Source: Candidatus Parcubacteria bacterium
GTDB lineage: Bacteria > Patescibacteriota > Microgenomatia > Levybacterales > GWA1-39-11
Direction: 5' to 3'
Assembly: GCA_003599595.1 (NCBI GenBank)
Contig: QZIP01000049.1
Span: 1-49,367, forward strand
Length of the DNA: 49,367 bases
How positions within the stretch are numbered: position 1 is the stretch's first letter; every line of letters starts with the position of its first letter. The notes under the pieces are model-generated. The model saw only the letters and a list, made by a program, of their open reading frames with translations, searched no databases and was not told where the DNA came from. Positions 29,947 through 41,309 of the stretch are shown here, piece by piece. A program made the translations under genes and the position numbers.

Positions 29947-31760
29947 ACTTTAAACTCCTGTTCAGAATATGAAAGACCATATGTGTTAGCGAAAGAAGCA
30001 TATTCAGAAGGTAATGCTGTATCATGCCAAAGATGAGAATCAGCTTTGATCCATTTACCTAAACTTGGAAACTCCCAAATAGCCATACCTGCATGCCCAG
30101 CCATTCCCCAAGGAATTATTTTTACAGCCCATTTTTGGACTTCTGATTCCACCCAAATCCAACCATGATCTTTTGCATGTTGTTCAATTTCATCAGCAAA
30201 TGACAGCCATTTAGGAACACTAAATCCAACACATTCAGTTCTAACACCCCCCCAAGTTGGATCTGGTAACCCAGAGTAAGTAGCATGTACTGTTTTAGAA
30301 ATTATATCTCTTAGGCTTGGTCTCCAATCCGTTTTGGGAATGAACCTTCTTGACATTTTGACTAAAACATCAAGTTTGTTTTTATCAGCCCAACGTAAAC
30401 CGTTTGCTATAGCGCATAAATCTCCTCTTGTATGATTCATTCTAGAATCTGAACTATAAAAATCTGCGCTATAATCTTGTGCAATTTTCTTCAATTTATC
30501 CTTTTCTTCACTACAATCATCTATCACAATACAAGGAACTTCTGGATAATGCTTTTTACGAACTTCTAATGCTAAATGTATATATGGTATTGAAGCATAA
30601 GTTGAAATCAACAATCCAAATTTAGGATCTTCAATCCAAGGTTCATATTTAATAACTTTAGGAATAGGAGCTTCATTGGCAATGTGAAAATTCATCCTTT
30701 CTACAATTTCAACATTTTCTTTCAATCTTCCATCCCATGGAGCTGATTCATATGCTTTACGAGCACAATGTAAACTTTCAGCTTTTAATCCTATGTAATA
30801 AGATGCTACTGATGTTAAATCATATGGCCCTTCATTTTGTGCATATGGATTTGAGATATAACTAGAATTACCACTTGGAATTTGCATAGCTCTTTTAGCT
30901 AATGCATAGCCCATTGGAAATCTATTTTTCCCATTATAAAACTTTGCTGCATCTACAATTGGTTCGCGTAAATGTAATCCTTCAGCACATGCTCTTAAAT
31001 GCCATCTTTCGGCTTCAAGTTCATTTCCAATATTTTCATAACATTTTGCAATATAGCTCATACTAGCAGCTTTTTCATCAGCCCAAGTAGCAGTAGGTAA
31101 TTTGGTATGTTTTTCCAATTGAGTTATTGCTTCTTGCCATCTGCTGTGAAAAAACAATTCTCTGCCATAATAGTGAGCTATTCTATCATTTGATGGTTCT
31201 TCTTCAGAAGCAAGTTTCAACAAATTTAAATAATTACCTCTTGATTTATTTCCATCAGGATAATGATGGACAGTTATATCAACATCGACCCATTTATCTT
31301 CTCCCCATCTCCCTTTTTTTCTTCTTAAAATTTCATGTACAGGTAAATACCATTCATAATCTTTTGTATGTATTTTTTCATATGTAAAACTCACTCCGTT
31401 AGTACCGTCTTCCCTATGACTCCACACATACTTATAACGTGCTCGATTATTGTATTTCCACACATCTGAAATTCTTTTTTTCCAATCTTTTTCTGCAATA
31501 GTTTCATCCAAATCTATACAGAACATAATATCACAATGAGGAGCAAGCTCAATAGAAAGATTCCTTGCTTTATCAAATCTCCATGGTTTGATTTCTTTTC
31601 TAACTACAATTGCTCCTCTGTCTCTTAGTTTTTGAACAGTATTATCGGTACTTCCTGTATCTAACACAAATACTTTATCTGCTTGTTGGACACTATCCAT
31701 AAAACGATCAACAAATTGCTCCTCATTTTTACAAATTGCATAAACACAAACTGACGGCAT
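29943..31760 (-). CDS. two-domain glycosyltransferase with central TPR-like region
   Basis: This 605-residue protein has an N-terminal family-2 (GT-A) glycosyltransferase. It shows CVYAICKNEEQFVDRFMDSV, the nucleotide-binding LDTGSTDNT (33-41) and the metal-binding DLDE (83-86). Residues about 190-370 are helical repeats of TPR type. A second GT-like domain starts at about 385 (FGLLISTYASIPYIHLALEV, CIVIDDCSEEKDKL). It lies with a methyltransferase inside the fibre cluster. It may glycosylate virion proteins or host surface sugar; this is inferred. Confidence 0.8.
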   Translation of the reverse strand: MPSVCVYAICKNEEQFVDRFMDSVQQADKVFVLDTGSTDNTVQKLRDRGAIVVRKEIKPWRFDKARNLSIELAPHCDIMFCIDLDETIAEKDWKKRISDVWKYNNRARYKYVWSHREDGTNGVSFTYEKIHTKDYEWYLPVHEILRRKKGRWGEDKWVDVDITVHHYPDGNKSRGNYLNLLKLASEEEPSNDRIAHYYGRELFFHSRWQEAITQLEKHTKLPTATWADEKAASMSYIAKCYENIGNELEAERWHLRACAEGLHLREPIVDAAKFYNGKNRFPMGYALAKRAMQIPSGNSSYISNPYAQNEGPYDLTSVASYYIGLKAESLHCARKAYESAPWDGRLKENVEIVERMNFHIANEAPIPKVIKYEPWIEDPKFGLLISTYASIPYIHLALEVRKKHYPEVPCIVIDDCSEEKDKLKKIAQDYSADFYSSDSRMNHTRGDLCAIANGLRWADKNKLDVLVKMSRRFIPKTDWRPSLRDIISKTVHATYSGLPDPTWGGVRTECVGFSVPKWLSFADEIEQHAKDHGWIWVESEVQKWAVKIIPWGMAGHAGMAIWEFPSLGKWIKADSHLWHDTALPSEYASFANTYGLSYSEQEFKV

Positions 31761-31774
31761 GTTATCCTCCTAAT

Positions 31775-32845
<1,071 letters not shown>

Positions 32846-32846
32846 T

Positions 32847-33089
32847 TTATGGTTCTCCTACTTTACGCAAACTTAATGATACTTCATTAATAGTAACATC
32901 GTTTAATGTGTCTCCATTATTAAATAATAAACCCATTACAGCACCAACTGGCAACTCTAACTCTTGAACAATGAGCAAATATTCTGTTGGAACACCAATT
33001 ACATCACCAACTCCAGCTGCGCCTTCAATCACATTTACAAATTTAGGCTGAAATATATTTTCTTCAGATACAGACTTTGATTCGTTCAT
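32847..33089 (-). CDS. small virion-associated protein
   Basis: This 80-residue, β-rich protein has no recognised motif. It lies between two collagen-like fibre genes with one- to two-base gaps, so it is probably a joining or capping part of the fibre complex. Confidence 0.55.
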   Translation of the reverse strand: MNESKSVSEENIFQPKFVNVIEGAAGVGDVIGVPTEYLLIVQELELPVGAVMGLLFNNGDTLNDVTINEVSLSLRKVGEP

Positions 33090-33091
33090 AA

Positions 33092-36000
33092 TTATGTTCT
33101 TTGTAAAACAAAACCAATATGAAAACCTGAAGATTGAATTACGCCACTAGTCCAAGTAGCCCTAGTGCTGGCTATTGCTATATATTTACCACCAGATAAC
33201 ACCGTTAATTTATTTGCTGTTCCTGTAGATATAGCATTAGTATCTTTATTCCAAACAATAGTTCCTAATGTTACAGCTACCCCAGATACACCAGCTGTTA
33301 CAGTTTGTGATGAGTTATATAGTTTTGCACCAACATCTATTATACCTGCTCCAGTCGGTCCTGTAGGGCCGGTTGGCCCGGTAGGACCAGTCGGTCCTGT
33401 TGGTCCAGTCGGTCCTGTGGGTCCAGTAGGGCCAGTCGGTCCTGTGGGTCCAGTTGGACCAGTAGCCCCAGTTGGTCCGGTCGGACCAGTCGGTCCAGTA
33501 GGACCACCTGGTCCCATACTAGGAGTACTACCAGCTGGTGTATACGCGCTATCCGATGTTTTTCCAACTTCTTTCCATTTATCTCCATCGTACTTGAGTA
33601 TGATAGTTTCTTTAGGTTGAATATTTCTAGGTTTATCACCAGGACTTTGAAATTGATTAGTAGAAACACTATCTGAATTTCTGGAAAGTAAAGTGGCAGT
33701 ATTAGGTGCTGCGCCTGGTTGTGGCCCTTCAGCATTATTCATCAACTTGAAAGTGCGTCCCTTTGTGTTAAATCCTACTGATTCCAAAAATCCTGTAATA
33801 ATTACTGGACCTGTCAGATTAAACGCCTGAAGATCTGCACCAGTTATTGGATAATCATTTAATTGTTGTGGTGATGGGGATTGTGTTTTTACGGTCTCAA
33901 CACCTGTACAACAAGTGTAATCCAAGTTACAACAAAATTCTGAATTCAAATCTGCAAATATAGACGATCCATCACCATTACTACCACCAGTATTTGTTGT
34001 AATATCACAACAAACATCAGTGTCAAGCTCTGCAAATATAGTGCTTTTAGTAAAAGTGTTGCCATTATCATAAGAATTTACAGCATATACTGAAGCAATA
34101 TATCCAGAAACAGAACCTAATGAAACTAATTGACCATCGTATCTAATCCCAGAACTTATTAAATTATCATTACGTTCTACTAACCAAACATATTCAATAA
34201 TTGGAAATTTATTTTCTGCGCCAGCTGCTCTTGGATCATAAAGAGTAACGCCACCAGACCAAAGAGTTCTTCCACCAATTTCTAAACCACTATTTGCTAA
34301 ACAGATAACAGTTTGAGTTTGTGGTACTACAACAACGCCTTGTACACCACCAGATTGCCATACTTCTGGTTGTACAAATTGTCCTTTGTCAAACCGTACT
34401 CTATTCACTCCATATGTATGATCTGGAGTTACGTGTTCTATAAAACTTCCACTAACATGAGAATTTATGTTTGTTCCATCAATTCCACGATAAACAACTG
34501 TCCAAACGTTAGTTCCACTAGTGCCGTTTACATATACAAATTCTTGATCTTGTTGCCCACTACTGATAACTCCGCGCCATCTATATCCAACTGGAAAATA
34601 ATCAGCATTATCAACAATTAATTGGTGCTCACCACTATTGAATGGTTGAGCTAATCGAGCATAAGGAGTTCCATATAAAGGCGAACCACTGTATGTATCC
34701 GACCAAGATTGAGCTACTGACGGACCTCCAACACCTTTAGGAACAATACAGCCACTTAATCCAGGTCCAGCATGTTGATACTCTGTAATTCGTGGATTCC
34801 ATTCGGTACATATAACACGAGTACGAGCAAACCTAGACCTTTCAGAATAAGTCCAAATAATATCATGAAGACCTTCTGGAGTCCAGTTATATATACCTGG
34901 ATAAACTTCATCTAATGCATAAGATGTTTGTAGATTATATCTATCTTGTGCAATTCGTAATGCTAGAGCTTCCAATCCTGAAGTGTTTACAGGAACCATT
35001 CCACTGGCAGCTGTTCCATCAGAAGTGTAAAGAGCTTTAGCTGTTGTTTGTAAATATAATTCTGATATACCAACCAAGCCAGAAGATACTGAACCACCAA
35101 ATATATATCCACTGGCTGTTTTTGTAGTAACAGCTCCATTTTCTACAGCACTATATGAACTACCAGATAATATTTGTCCAGAAGTGATTGTTCCAGACTG
35201 AATACTAATTCTGATAGACCAAACATCTCCATAGCTTTCTTCATACCAAGCTGATGGTCTTTGATTCTGATATCTTGGATTTACAAAGTGTGGAACAGGG
35301 TCGTTTTCATATACATATTTAGGGAAAGTAACAACAATATCTTTAGGAACTACAGCATTAGCAGCAGGATTTAAATTACCAACTGGAAGTTGAGCATCTC
35401 CAGGATAAAATATATCACCACCAGCCACTCTATTAAGTGGGACAATATTCTCTCGATTTCCTATTGCTGTATCTGTAGATTCAGCAGGTGATTCTAACTT
35501 ATATGTTCCATCCATATTTCTTACAACTATTACACCTAAGTTGTAAGCAATTGCATCTAATAGTAATGGAGCAGACTCTACGTTAGTCCAGAGTTGAGAA
35601 TCAGGTTGAGGTTGACCATAAACGGCATCTATCGTAGGTATTGTGAGAGAGATCCCTAGAGCGTCTGCAAGGTCGTTTAAAAGATCTTCCCAAGTTGTAT
35701 CTTGATGAACGTGAAGAGTTGTAGTTTTGCCTTGCCAGTAATATCTTTCATCAACTAATGTTACAAGGTATAACCCATCAAACTTTCCAGCAAGTTCCCC
35801 AATAGGTCTTGCTGGTAACATATGCATATTAGTAGTAACTGTGTATTCATCATTTTTGGTCCCTCCAATAGGGACTTGTTTCATAATGAATTCACCAACC
35901 ATTGATGGTTGAACAGCTTCTAACATGGCTTTCACCATGCTTGAAGTTGCTAACATTCTAAAAACCGACCAACGATTAGCGTTAAATGGATAGTACCAAT

Positions 36001-36268
36001 CCCCAATACCGCATTTAGAGCTGGGCTGAGGATCTGGATTTACAAAACTGGCTAATGCGCCAGTATTTCTACCAGGGTATCCTGGCATGGTGAAATCTTG
36101 AAGATACTCCATTGGGAGTAATCTATTGATTTCATCTATTAAATCTGCGAGGGGTTGTTGGTCGCGAGGGGGGAGAAAGTTTTGGTCTTTATATTTTTCA
36201 TTTGTGGCTGGAGCCATACGGACAAGTGTTCCCTTGTCCGTAACAAACGGAATTCCAGCATATGTCAA
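33092..36268 (-). CDS. large tail/baseplate protein with collagen-like C-terminus
   Basis: This 1058-residue protein's first 750 or so residues are tail/hub-like domains with β-strands and Ser-Gly elements ([15 protein letters not shown]). It then has a Cys-rich part with paired repeats ([22 protein letters not shown]). A Gly-Pro-Thr collagen-like tract (about 915-980) and a C-terminal β-domain of C1q/TNF type ([17 protein letters not shown]... [10 protein letters not shown]) follow. The listed start is TTG 36268 with no ribosome site. The frame stays open 18 codons further upstream with protein-like sequence ([10 protein letters not shown]) and no standard start there, so the true start is unsure. 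Confidence 0.72.
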   Translation of the reverse strand: MTYAGIPFVTDKGTLVRMAPATNEKYKDQNFLPPRDQQPLADLIDEINRLLPMEYLQDFTMPGYPGRNTGALASFVNPDPQPSSKCGIGDWYYPFNANRWSVFRMLATSSMVKAMLEAVQPSMVGEFIMKQVPIGGTKNDEYTVTTNMHMLPARPIGELAGKFDGLYLVTLVDERYYWQGKTTTLHVHQDTTWEDLLNDLADALGISLTIPTIDAVYGQPQPDSQLWTNVESAPLLLDAIAYNLGVIVVRNMDGTYKLESPAESTDTAIGNRENIVPLNRVAGGDIFYPGDAQLPVGNLNPAANAVVPKDIVVTFPKYVYENDPVPHFVNPRYQNQRPSAWYEESYGDVWSIRISIQSGTITSGQILSGSSYSAVENGAVTTKTASGYIFGGSVSSGLVGISELYLQTTAKALYTSDGTAASGMVPVNTSGLEALALRIAQDRYNLQTSYALDEVYPGIYNWTPEGLHDIIWTYSERSRFARTRVICTEWNPRITEYQHAGPGLSGCIVPKGVGGPSVAQSWSDTYSGSPLYGTPYARLAQPFNSGEHQLIVDNADYFPVGYRWRGVISSGQQDQEFVYVNGTSGTNVWTVVYRGIDGTNINSHVSGSFIEHVTPDHTYGVNRVRFDKGQFVQPEVWQSGGVQGVVVVPQTQTVICLANSGLEIGGRTLWSGGVTLYDPRAAGAENKFPIIEYVWLVERNDNLISSGIRYDGQLVSLGSVSGYIASVYAVNSYDNGNTFTKSTIFAELDTDVCCDITTNTGGSNGDGSSIFADLNSEFCCNLDYTCCTGVETVKTQSPSPQQLNDYPITGADLQAFNLTGPVIITGFLESVGFNTKGRTFKLMNNAEGPQPGAAPNTATLLSRNSDSVSTNQFQSPGDKPRNIQPKETIILKYDGDKWKEVGKTSDSAYTPAGSTPSMGPGGPTGPTGPTGPTGATGPTGPTGPTGPTGPTGPTGPTGPTGPTGPTGPTGPTGAGIIDVGAKLYNSSQTVTAGVSGVAVTLGTIVWNKDTNAISTGTANKLTVLSGGKYIAIASTRATWTSGVIQSSGFHIGFVLQRT
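33348..33516 (-). repeat. collagen-coding nine-base repeat tract
   Basis: Near-perfect 9-base tandem units encode Gly-Pro-Thr triplets within the large tail protein. Third-position variation (ACC, ACT, ACA; GGT, GGC, GGA) breaks the nucleotide repeat while the amino-acid repeat is kept. Confidence 0.8.
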
Positions 36269-36335
36269 TAAAAAGTCTAAAGGAGTTGCGATGTCTATAC
36301 ACCCACTATTAATACATTCATTTTAGCTTATTAGT

Positions 36336-36352
36336 GGAGTATAATAAACTCC
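36336..36352 (-). terminator. small hairpin between two tail genes
   Basis: The inverted repeat GGAGT / ACTCC with a seven-base AT loop lies just after the stop of the 472-residue gene and before the uncertain start of the next one. The stem is only five pairs. It could mask a GGAG ribosome site or act as a weak pause. It is too short to be a strong terminator. Confidence 0.3.
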
Positions 36353-37770
36353 TAACCAATCAAACTATCAGAAATTGATGGGGATGGAGAGTACGGAAAA
36401 ATAAATTCGTTAGAATAGACTTCTGATATCAGACGATTTAGTAACGTCTGGAAGGTGTTTAAGGTGCCACCAGCACCTCTACTATTAGAAGCCGTTACAT
36501 TTCCATAATCACCTTGAGTAAAATTAATAGAACCAGAATGAACACTGAAAAATGGTTCGTTTACAGCTAATTGAGTCATTTCTCCAAATCCAATTTTATC
36601 TATATAAAAACTTCTACCATTTGCATATGCAGTAGTCAAACGTATTCTTAACCATTGTTGAGATGGTAAAGCAAGAGGAGTTCTAAATGATCCAGTAAAT
36701 GGTTGATAAACTGTATTCAAATCGGCTAAATCAATAGTGAACGAATTGGGATTGCCACCAGCATCGTTTATAACATTATTTCCGCCATCAATTAAATCAA
36801 CAACCATTATTCCTGTGCCAGCTACTCCATCTCTACGCATGAACAAACAAACAGAATATTGAGTTAGAGGATCCAACTCGCCTGGAGTTCCAGTACTACT
36901 ATTATCAAACTGTTGTTTAATTTGAACTAATGTACTACCGTCTCCTAATATTCTTAAAGCATTTCCTGTTCCATAAACAATAGTTGTCTCTTTAAATATA
37001 TCTGTACCTGCTGCGCCAACAACAATAGTCCATTTATCAGGAGCGTTTGCATTACTTCCTGTAAATGATGTAAATCCACTATTAGTTAATAAATTATTAC
37101 TACTATTATTAGAATCACCATCTATGGCAGAAATAGTGTTTGATGCATTACTTCCTTGTGGCCAATTGAAATTAAACACCCCAACATTACCTGTTCCAGT
37201 AATAGTTATTGTCTCATTACCAGCAGTAGCGCCACCAATATAAGAGTCTGAAGAACATACTAATTGAATATTCTCAGCAAATATATTTTGTAGAATCAAA
37301 CCATCACCTGGTCTGGTTACAGATGTAACTATTACACCATTACCAATACCTGTAAAATTGGGACCAGGATTACTAACGACTATTGGTGTTGCAGATACTG
37401 TTTGTTGTAATATTGTTGCTCCTTCAATTTTCATTTGACGAATAACTTCATTAATACAAATAATTGTGTTAGTATAACTTAGATTAAGAGCAAATTGTGG
37501 ATTATCCCTGTAAACCATTCTGTTGATAGTTTGGACGGCTACTTGAGACATCAAACTGCCAATTGTGTCTGAATTTAATTGAGAAATATATTGCTGACCA
37601 ACTATAGCTTGAATATCAGATTCAGAATCAAACTGTGCAACAACACCAGTAGTGGTATTAGTAAGATTTTGTAATTGTGCTGCTTGATTGATTGCCATTT
37701 GTGAAATTGGCACACCACATTTACCTAATCTATTGAATAGATTTCCAGGAGCATTATCGAAAGATAGCAT
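36352..37770 (-). CDS. tail protein with carbohydrate-binding-like domain
   Basis: This 472-residue protein has a helical, Gln-rich N-terminal region of about 130 residues and a central β-domain. Residues about 225-400 match the CBM4_9-like pattern (NLLTNSGFTSF... APDKWTIV... NALRILGDGST... TQYSVCLFMRRD... FTGSFRTP... WLRIRLTTA... FYIDKIGFGE). The C-terminus is short. It is probably a baseplate-periphery protein that binds surface sugars. Confidence 0.68.
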   Translation of the reverse strand: MLSFDNAPGNLFNRLGKCGVPISQMAINQAAQLQNLTNTTTGVVAQFDSESDIQAIVGQQYISQLNSDTIGSLMSQVAVQTINRMVYRDNPQFALNLSYTNTIICINEVIRQMKIEGATILQQTVSATPIVVSNPGPNFTGIGNGVIVTSVTRPGDGLILQNIFAENIQLVCSSDSYIGGATAGNETITITGTGNVGVFNFNWPQGSNASNTISAIDGDSNNSSNNLLTNSGFTSFTGSNANAPDKWTIVVGAAGTDIFKETTIVYGTGNALRILGDGSTLVQIKQQFDNSSTGTPGELDPLTQYSVCLFMRRDGVAGTGIMVVDLIDGGNNVINDAGGNPNSFTIDLADLNTVYQPFTGSFRTPLALPSQQWLRIRLTTAYANGRSFYIDKIGFGEMTQLAVNEPFFSVHSGSINFTQGDYGNVTASNSRGAGGTLNTFQTLLNRLISEVYSNEFIFPYSPSPSISDSLIG

Positions 37771-37778
37771 GTATCACC

Positions 37779-38426
37779 TTATTGTATTGGTGTACCTGGC
37801 ATAGCGGTTTGGACATTAGAAGAATCAATAACATTACTGACTTGTTGACATTCTTGGCCAACATTTCTTCCAATTTCAGTTGTTATCCAAGGAGGACGGC
37901 CAAAATTCATTAAATTAAGAATGTTTAACTGTTTTGATGGATTTCGGTGGCCAAACACATATAATCCACTTATTCTATAGAGTGGTGTAGTTGCGTCTTT
38001 AAGAGTAACTATACTCGCTGTTTCATACTGCTCATCCATTGTTACCCAATCTTCATCTTCAAATGAAATTGGTGTTGGTATATCTGGAGCTATACTTAAT
38101 CTGCAGCAAGTCCATCTTGACATCCAAAGCATTGTTGGAGCTGCTAATTGAAAAAAAGCAGCTGTTGCTCCATCAAAAGGGTCAGGTGAAGTCATACCAG
38201 CCATATATCTATGTAAATCATATTCGTAATAATTCATCACAGTAAAATCCGTCCACATCGCAAACGGATCTTCTTCATCTTCTGGTAATATAGTGTTTAC
38301 TGCCCCATCAGCATTTAAGTCTGGAGTTCCAACTATAACAGTAGCTATATTTCCGGCTGTGGAATCATTTTTGTTGTTTGCAGAAATACCAAAAAAACTA
38401 TTAATCAGACCAGGTAGTGCTGACAT
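37779..38426 (-). CDS. tail protein, unidentified
   Basis: This 215-residue protein contains a DLNADGAVN stretch (near residue 36) that resembles a dockerin or EF-hand calcium loop, then an aromatic-rich central part (MWTDFTVMNYYEYDLHRYM, WMSRWTCCRLS). Its first codon overlaps the stop of the preceding tail gene. It may be a tail-tip or baseplate component; the family is not recognised. Confidence 0.6.
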   Translation of the reverse strand: MSALPGLINSFFGISANNKNDSTAGNIATVIVGTPDLNADGAVNTILPEDEEDPFAMWTDFTVMNYYEYDLHRYMAGMTSPDPFDGATAAFFQLAAPTMLWMSRWTCCRLSIAPDIPTPISFEDEDWVTMDEQYETASIVTLKDATTPLYRISGLYVFGHRNPSKQLNILNLMNFGRPPWITTEIGRNVGQECQQVSNVIDSSNVQTAMPGTPIQ

Positions 38427-39802
38427 TAATGATTTACTCCTGCATTAATTTCGGCTTGGGTATAAGCTTCTGATTTTTGACCAGCCTCACCAACCTTGAG
38501 ACCATTGCCAAATTGGTCGTCGTTATTTAAGAAAGCTTTATTTAGACTAGGGTCATAGTATGCAGCTGCTTTTAGTATGTACTTAGCAGTGCCCCATCCT
38601 TCTATTGGTTGCTTAGGTTGTGTACCACCAGTATTATTGATATTATCACTACCTGGAGTAAATGTCCATCCATTAAGTCTTGGACCAACTTGCCCAGCTT
38701 TTTTATCTTTCAAAGATCCTTTAGTTCTTGGCCGATACAAAGCAGACATCATAACACTAACTGTGTTATTGTACATGTCAACTGTCAATTGTATTTTTTG
38801 AGTAGCTGCTATACTTTTTGAAACAGAAGACCCTCCAACCAAATTTGATTCAGCGCCACCAGCAGCTAACAGTTTAGCATTACCGATAGATAAAGCAGCA
38901 GCAATTAATGCTGCCTGGCTAGTAGTTTTAGCTCCCCAAAGCTGTAGCGACACAGCACCTACTCTGTACCAACCAAATTGAGAGTTTGGCCCAGGGGAGG
39001 TTGTCTCAGTATAAGTTCCTTGAGCTCTGTAAGCTGTTGGCGTCCCTGGATCTACACCATTGAGCTTGGTCAAATCAGGAGGCATCTTATAGACTTCACG
39101 ATCTATAATTTCGTAAGATATAGAAAGCCCATCTGGAGAAATGGTATATTTTGATTTTTGTCTAATAAATCCCTTTGCAACACCAGTTACAGCAACAAAT
39201 TTCCTATAATAATCTGCAACTTCTCCTTGGGAGTTATCAGATCTAATAGTGTATTTCCCACGACGAACTTTGGTAGTCAATAACAAATCATCTATTTCAA
39301 CTGATTCAAACCATCTGTTAGATAATACTGGACTACCAGGATTGTTAGTTATTGTATTGCCATCAACGGTATTGTTTTCCCAATAATGGGCAATTATTCT
39401 GTAATTAATTAAAAATGTTTCATTGGTAAGTTGGGTTATGTCGCAAGATTGTGGTTGAGGTCCGTTTTTTGCATCCACTGTTCCAACATTCCCTTGAGCA
39501 ATTTGAGTTATTAATGGAACATTATTAACCATTACTTGCAATTCTCTTCTCGGCTGTAACAATGCCGCTCTTATTTTAACCATAATAGATGTTGGGTTAG
39601 TTTGATCTGCTCCTTCAAGACCCATAGCATCCAAGTAATTTACATTAATGATAGCAGCAACTGTGATATCAAATTTAGTATACATTTTGTCGGTAGGACC
39701 CATAGATCCTTCCCCACTTACATCATCGTATACACATTCTTGACTAAAATTTGTATGATAGGGGTATGGCAATGTTATACCATTATATGTTATTACACTC
39801 AT
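38426..39802 (-). CDS. distal-tail/baseplate-like protein
   Basis: This 458-residue protein opens MSVITYNGITLPYPYHTNFS, the NGI-L-P style of opening common in phage tail-tip and distal tail proteins. The body is β-rich, with an aromatic strand (WFESVEIDDLLLTTKVRRGKYT-type) and Gly-rich loops. It directly follows the tape-measure candidate and overlaps it by four bases, the usual place of distal tail protein genes. No family is firmly recognised. Confidence 0.6.
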   Translation of the reverse strand: MSVITYNGITLPYPYHTNFSQECVYDDVSGEGSMGPTDKMYTKFDITVAAIINVNYLDAMGLEGADQTNPTSIMVKIRAALLQPRRELQVMVNNVPLITQIAQGNVGTVDAKNGPQPQSCDITQLTNETFLINYRIIAHYWENNTVDGNTITNNPGSPVLSNRWFESVEIDDLLLTTKVRRGKYTIRSDNSQGEVADYYRKFVAVTGVAKGFIRQKSKYTISPDGLSISYEIIDREVYKMPPDLTKLNGVDPGTPTAYRAQGTYTETTSPGPNSQFGWYRVGAVSLQLWGAKTTSQAALIAAALSIGNAKLLAAGGAESNLVGGSSVSKSIAATQKIQLTVDMYNNTVSVMMSALYRPRTKGSLKDKKAGQVGPRLNGWTFTPGSDNINNTGGTQPKQPIEGWGTAKYILKAAAYYDPSLNKAFLNNDDQFGNGLKVGEAGQKSEAYTQAEINAGVNH

Positions 39803-40689
39803 TCTCTCATATCTCCAGGACGAGCATAAGCTGAAATCCAGTTGCCGTCACAAGCCCACTCAACAAGGTCTACAGATTCTTCATTAGCTGCTTTATTTAT
39901 TCTATCTGCTTCATCTTTAACAGTTTTATCCATTCCTTCTGTAACAGATCCTGTTTGGAAAACATTCCCTATAAATGATCCATATCTAGCTCCTGCCCCA
40001 ATAAAATCTTGTCCAATACCAGCTGCTTTTTTCTTAACTTTATCCCAAGCCTCTTCGTATGGCTGTGTTGCTACATTTCTGTTATATATAGAATCGGCCA
40101 ATTCTTGTTGAGCTGGTGCTAATTGATTAGCAAGATGACTTTCTAACCCAGCATCTCTTCTGCTTTGATTCTGAGCCATCCAATTCATATTAGCACTAGT
40201 ATTATTAAATCTTTCATATGTTCCCTGAAGATTTGCTTTACCCCATTCATCAAGTTTACCAGCAATTTGTAAGATTGCTCCAGTAATTTTCATTATCTCA
40301 CCAGGAGTTCCTCCTACTCTCTCCCCTGCTGCTTTTATTCCTTCACCAGCAGTATTAGTAACACCAGAAAAAGTAGTAGCACCTGCAGATAATGGACCTG
40401 TGGAACCACGCGCTGCTACTCCTGCTGATTTTGTAGCATCCCAAAAAGATTGATTTTTAGCTATTCTACTTTGTTCATCCTGCATCGTCATTCCAAGTTT
40501 GGCATCACCACCTCTTTTATTAATTCTATTTTCTACATTCGCCAAGTCGTTTTGTAGCTGTTGCTGCCTTTGACGAGCTGCTTTTGTTAAACCGCCAAAT
40601 ATGCCATCACCGCCGCTAGATTTAATTAAATCTTGAAGCTGTTGACGTCTGGCTAATAAATCAGCAGTGCTAGTTCTTTTTTTAGCCAT
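39799..40689 (-). CDS. short tape-measure-like protein
   Basis: In this 296-residue, mainly helical protein residues 1-75 are a Gln- and Arg-rich helical part (LLARRQQLQDLIKSSGG, ARQRQQQLQNDLANVENRIN). A Gly/Ala/Thr-rich middle and more helices follow. It lies immediately after the tail-chaperone pair G/GT and before the distal tail gene, exactly where the tape measure gene sits in siphoviruses. It is unusually short for that role, so the tail would be short or the tape measure divided among genes. The function is inferred from position. Confidence 0.5.
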   Translation of the reverse strand: MAKKRTSTADLLARRQQLQDLIKSSGGDGIFGGLTKAARQRQQQLQNDLANVENRINKRGGDAKLGMTMQDEQSRIAKNQSFWDATKSAGVAARGSTGPLSAGATTFSGVTNTAGEGIKAAGERVGGTPGEIMKITGAILQIAGKLDEWGKANLQGTYERFNNTSANMNWMAQNQSRRDAGLESHLANQLAPAQQELADSIYNRNVATQPYEEAWDKVKKKAAGIGQDFIGAGARYGSFIGNVFQTGSVTEGMDKTVKDEADRINKAANEESVDLVEWACDGNWISAYARPGDMRE

Positions 40690-41295
40690 TTGGACCTCTT
40701 CTTGAAGCTTCTATTGCACCTTTCATAATAGCAGCTTCACCATCACCATCTGCATTAGAATTATAGAATATTTTACCAGGTAAAAATAAACCGCTTGCGA
40801 CTCCAAAACCAATTAACAATGGAGCTGCTTCTCTTTGTTGGGCTCTCGCTCTATTAAGCCAAAGGGCAAACATTTCTTTATAGGTTGGTTTTCTTCCTAA
40901 AAAGATTTGATACTTTCCAAGATCGCATTTAGTGAGGTCAGATATCGGCTCTAGTTTTTTTTTAATTTGTTACACCAATCCATAAAGTTATCTAATAATT
41001 CACCACATTCTACTTCAGTTAAACCACCATCCTCATACTTTTTAAGAGAGAAAATCCCTTGAATTTTCTCTACCATTGCAATTTGAGCTTTTATTCTGTC
41101 TTTACTTGGTGAGGAAGCTACTTGCATATCTAACGAAAGTTCTGTGCCAACTTCCATTAATTTACGATGTAAAACCATAGGATCAGCTTTTATTGTTTTT
41201 TCACCATTAAAATAAGAAAACAATAATCTATCTTTTGGTTTATACCCATCAATTTCTTCTTTCTCACCAAACAAATTCCAAAACCATTGAAACAT
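40682..41295 (-). CDS. tail assembly chaperone GT (by -1 frameshift)
   Basis: The full product is formed when ribosomes slip -1 near the end of the G frame. The first 114 residues (G part) are followed by 27 codons in the -1 frame that bridge the G stop (LEPISDLTKCDLGKYQIFLG). The frame then runs without a stop into MFALWLNRARAQQ..., which ends at TAA 40682-40684. GT totals about 204 residues. The T part (with a hydrophobic LLIGFGVASGLFLP stretch) is thought in this family to contact the tape measure. The downstream frame has its own ATG at 40873, but the bridge region is fully open. Confidence 0.82.
40951..41295 (-). CDS. tail assembly chaperone G
   Basis: This 114-residue protein, produced without frameshift, holds N-terminal aromatic residues (MFQWFWNLFGEKEE), then FSYFNGEKTIKADP, then a helical region with the block IFSLKKYEDGGLTEVE and a final WCNKLKKN. 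Chaperones G and GT coat the tape measure during tail assembly. The short paralog at 42877 shares the FSYF-[DN]-G and F-[AS]-[LV]-KK-[FY]-EDGGLT blocks. Confidence 0.75.
   Translation of the reverse strand: MFQWFWNLFGEKEEIDGYKPKDRLLFSYFNGEKTIKADPMVLHRKLMEVGTELSLDMQVASSPSKDRIKAQIAMVEKIQGIFSLKKYEDGGLTEVECGELLDNFMDWCNKLKKN
40954..40960 (-). promoter_or_regulatory. slippery heptamer A-AAA-AAC
   Basis: On the minus strand the last codons of G read TTA-AAA-AAA-AAC-TAG. The heptamer A-AAA-AAC is a strong -1 slippery sequence, placed just before the TAG stop (40951-40953) of G. The A run is nine bases long (40955-40963). Slip re-reads one base and opens the T frame. Confidence 0.85.
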
Positions 41296-41309
41296 AAATT
41301 CTCCTAAAA

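Noticed and set aside
33165-33620. Plus-strand frame of Gly-Pro-Val repeats
   Set aside because: It is the antisense of the collagen-like Gly-Pro-Thr tract. Repeat DNA keeps all frames open, and the minus-strand frame fits the operon.
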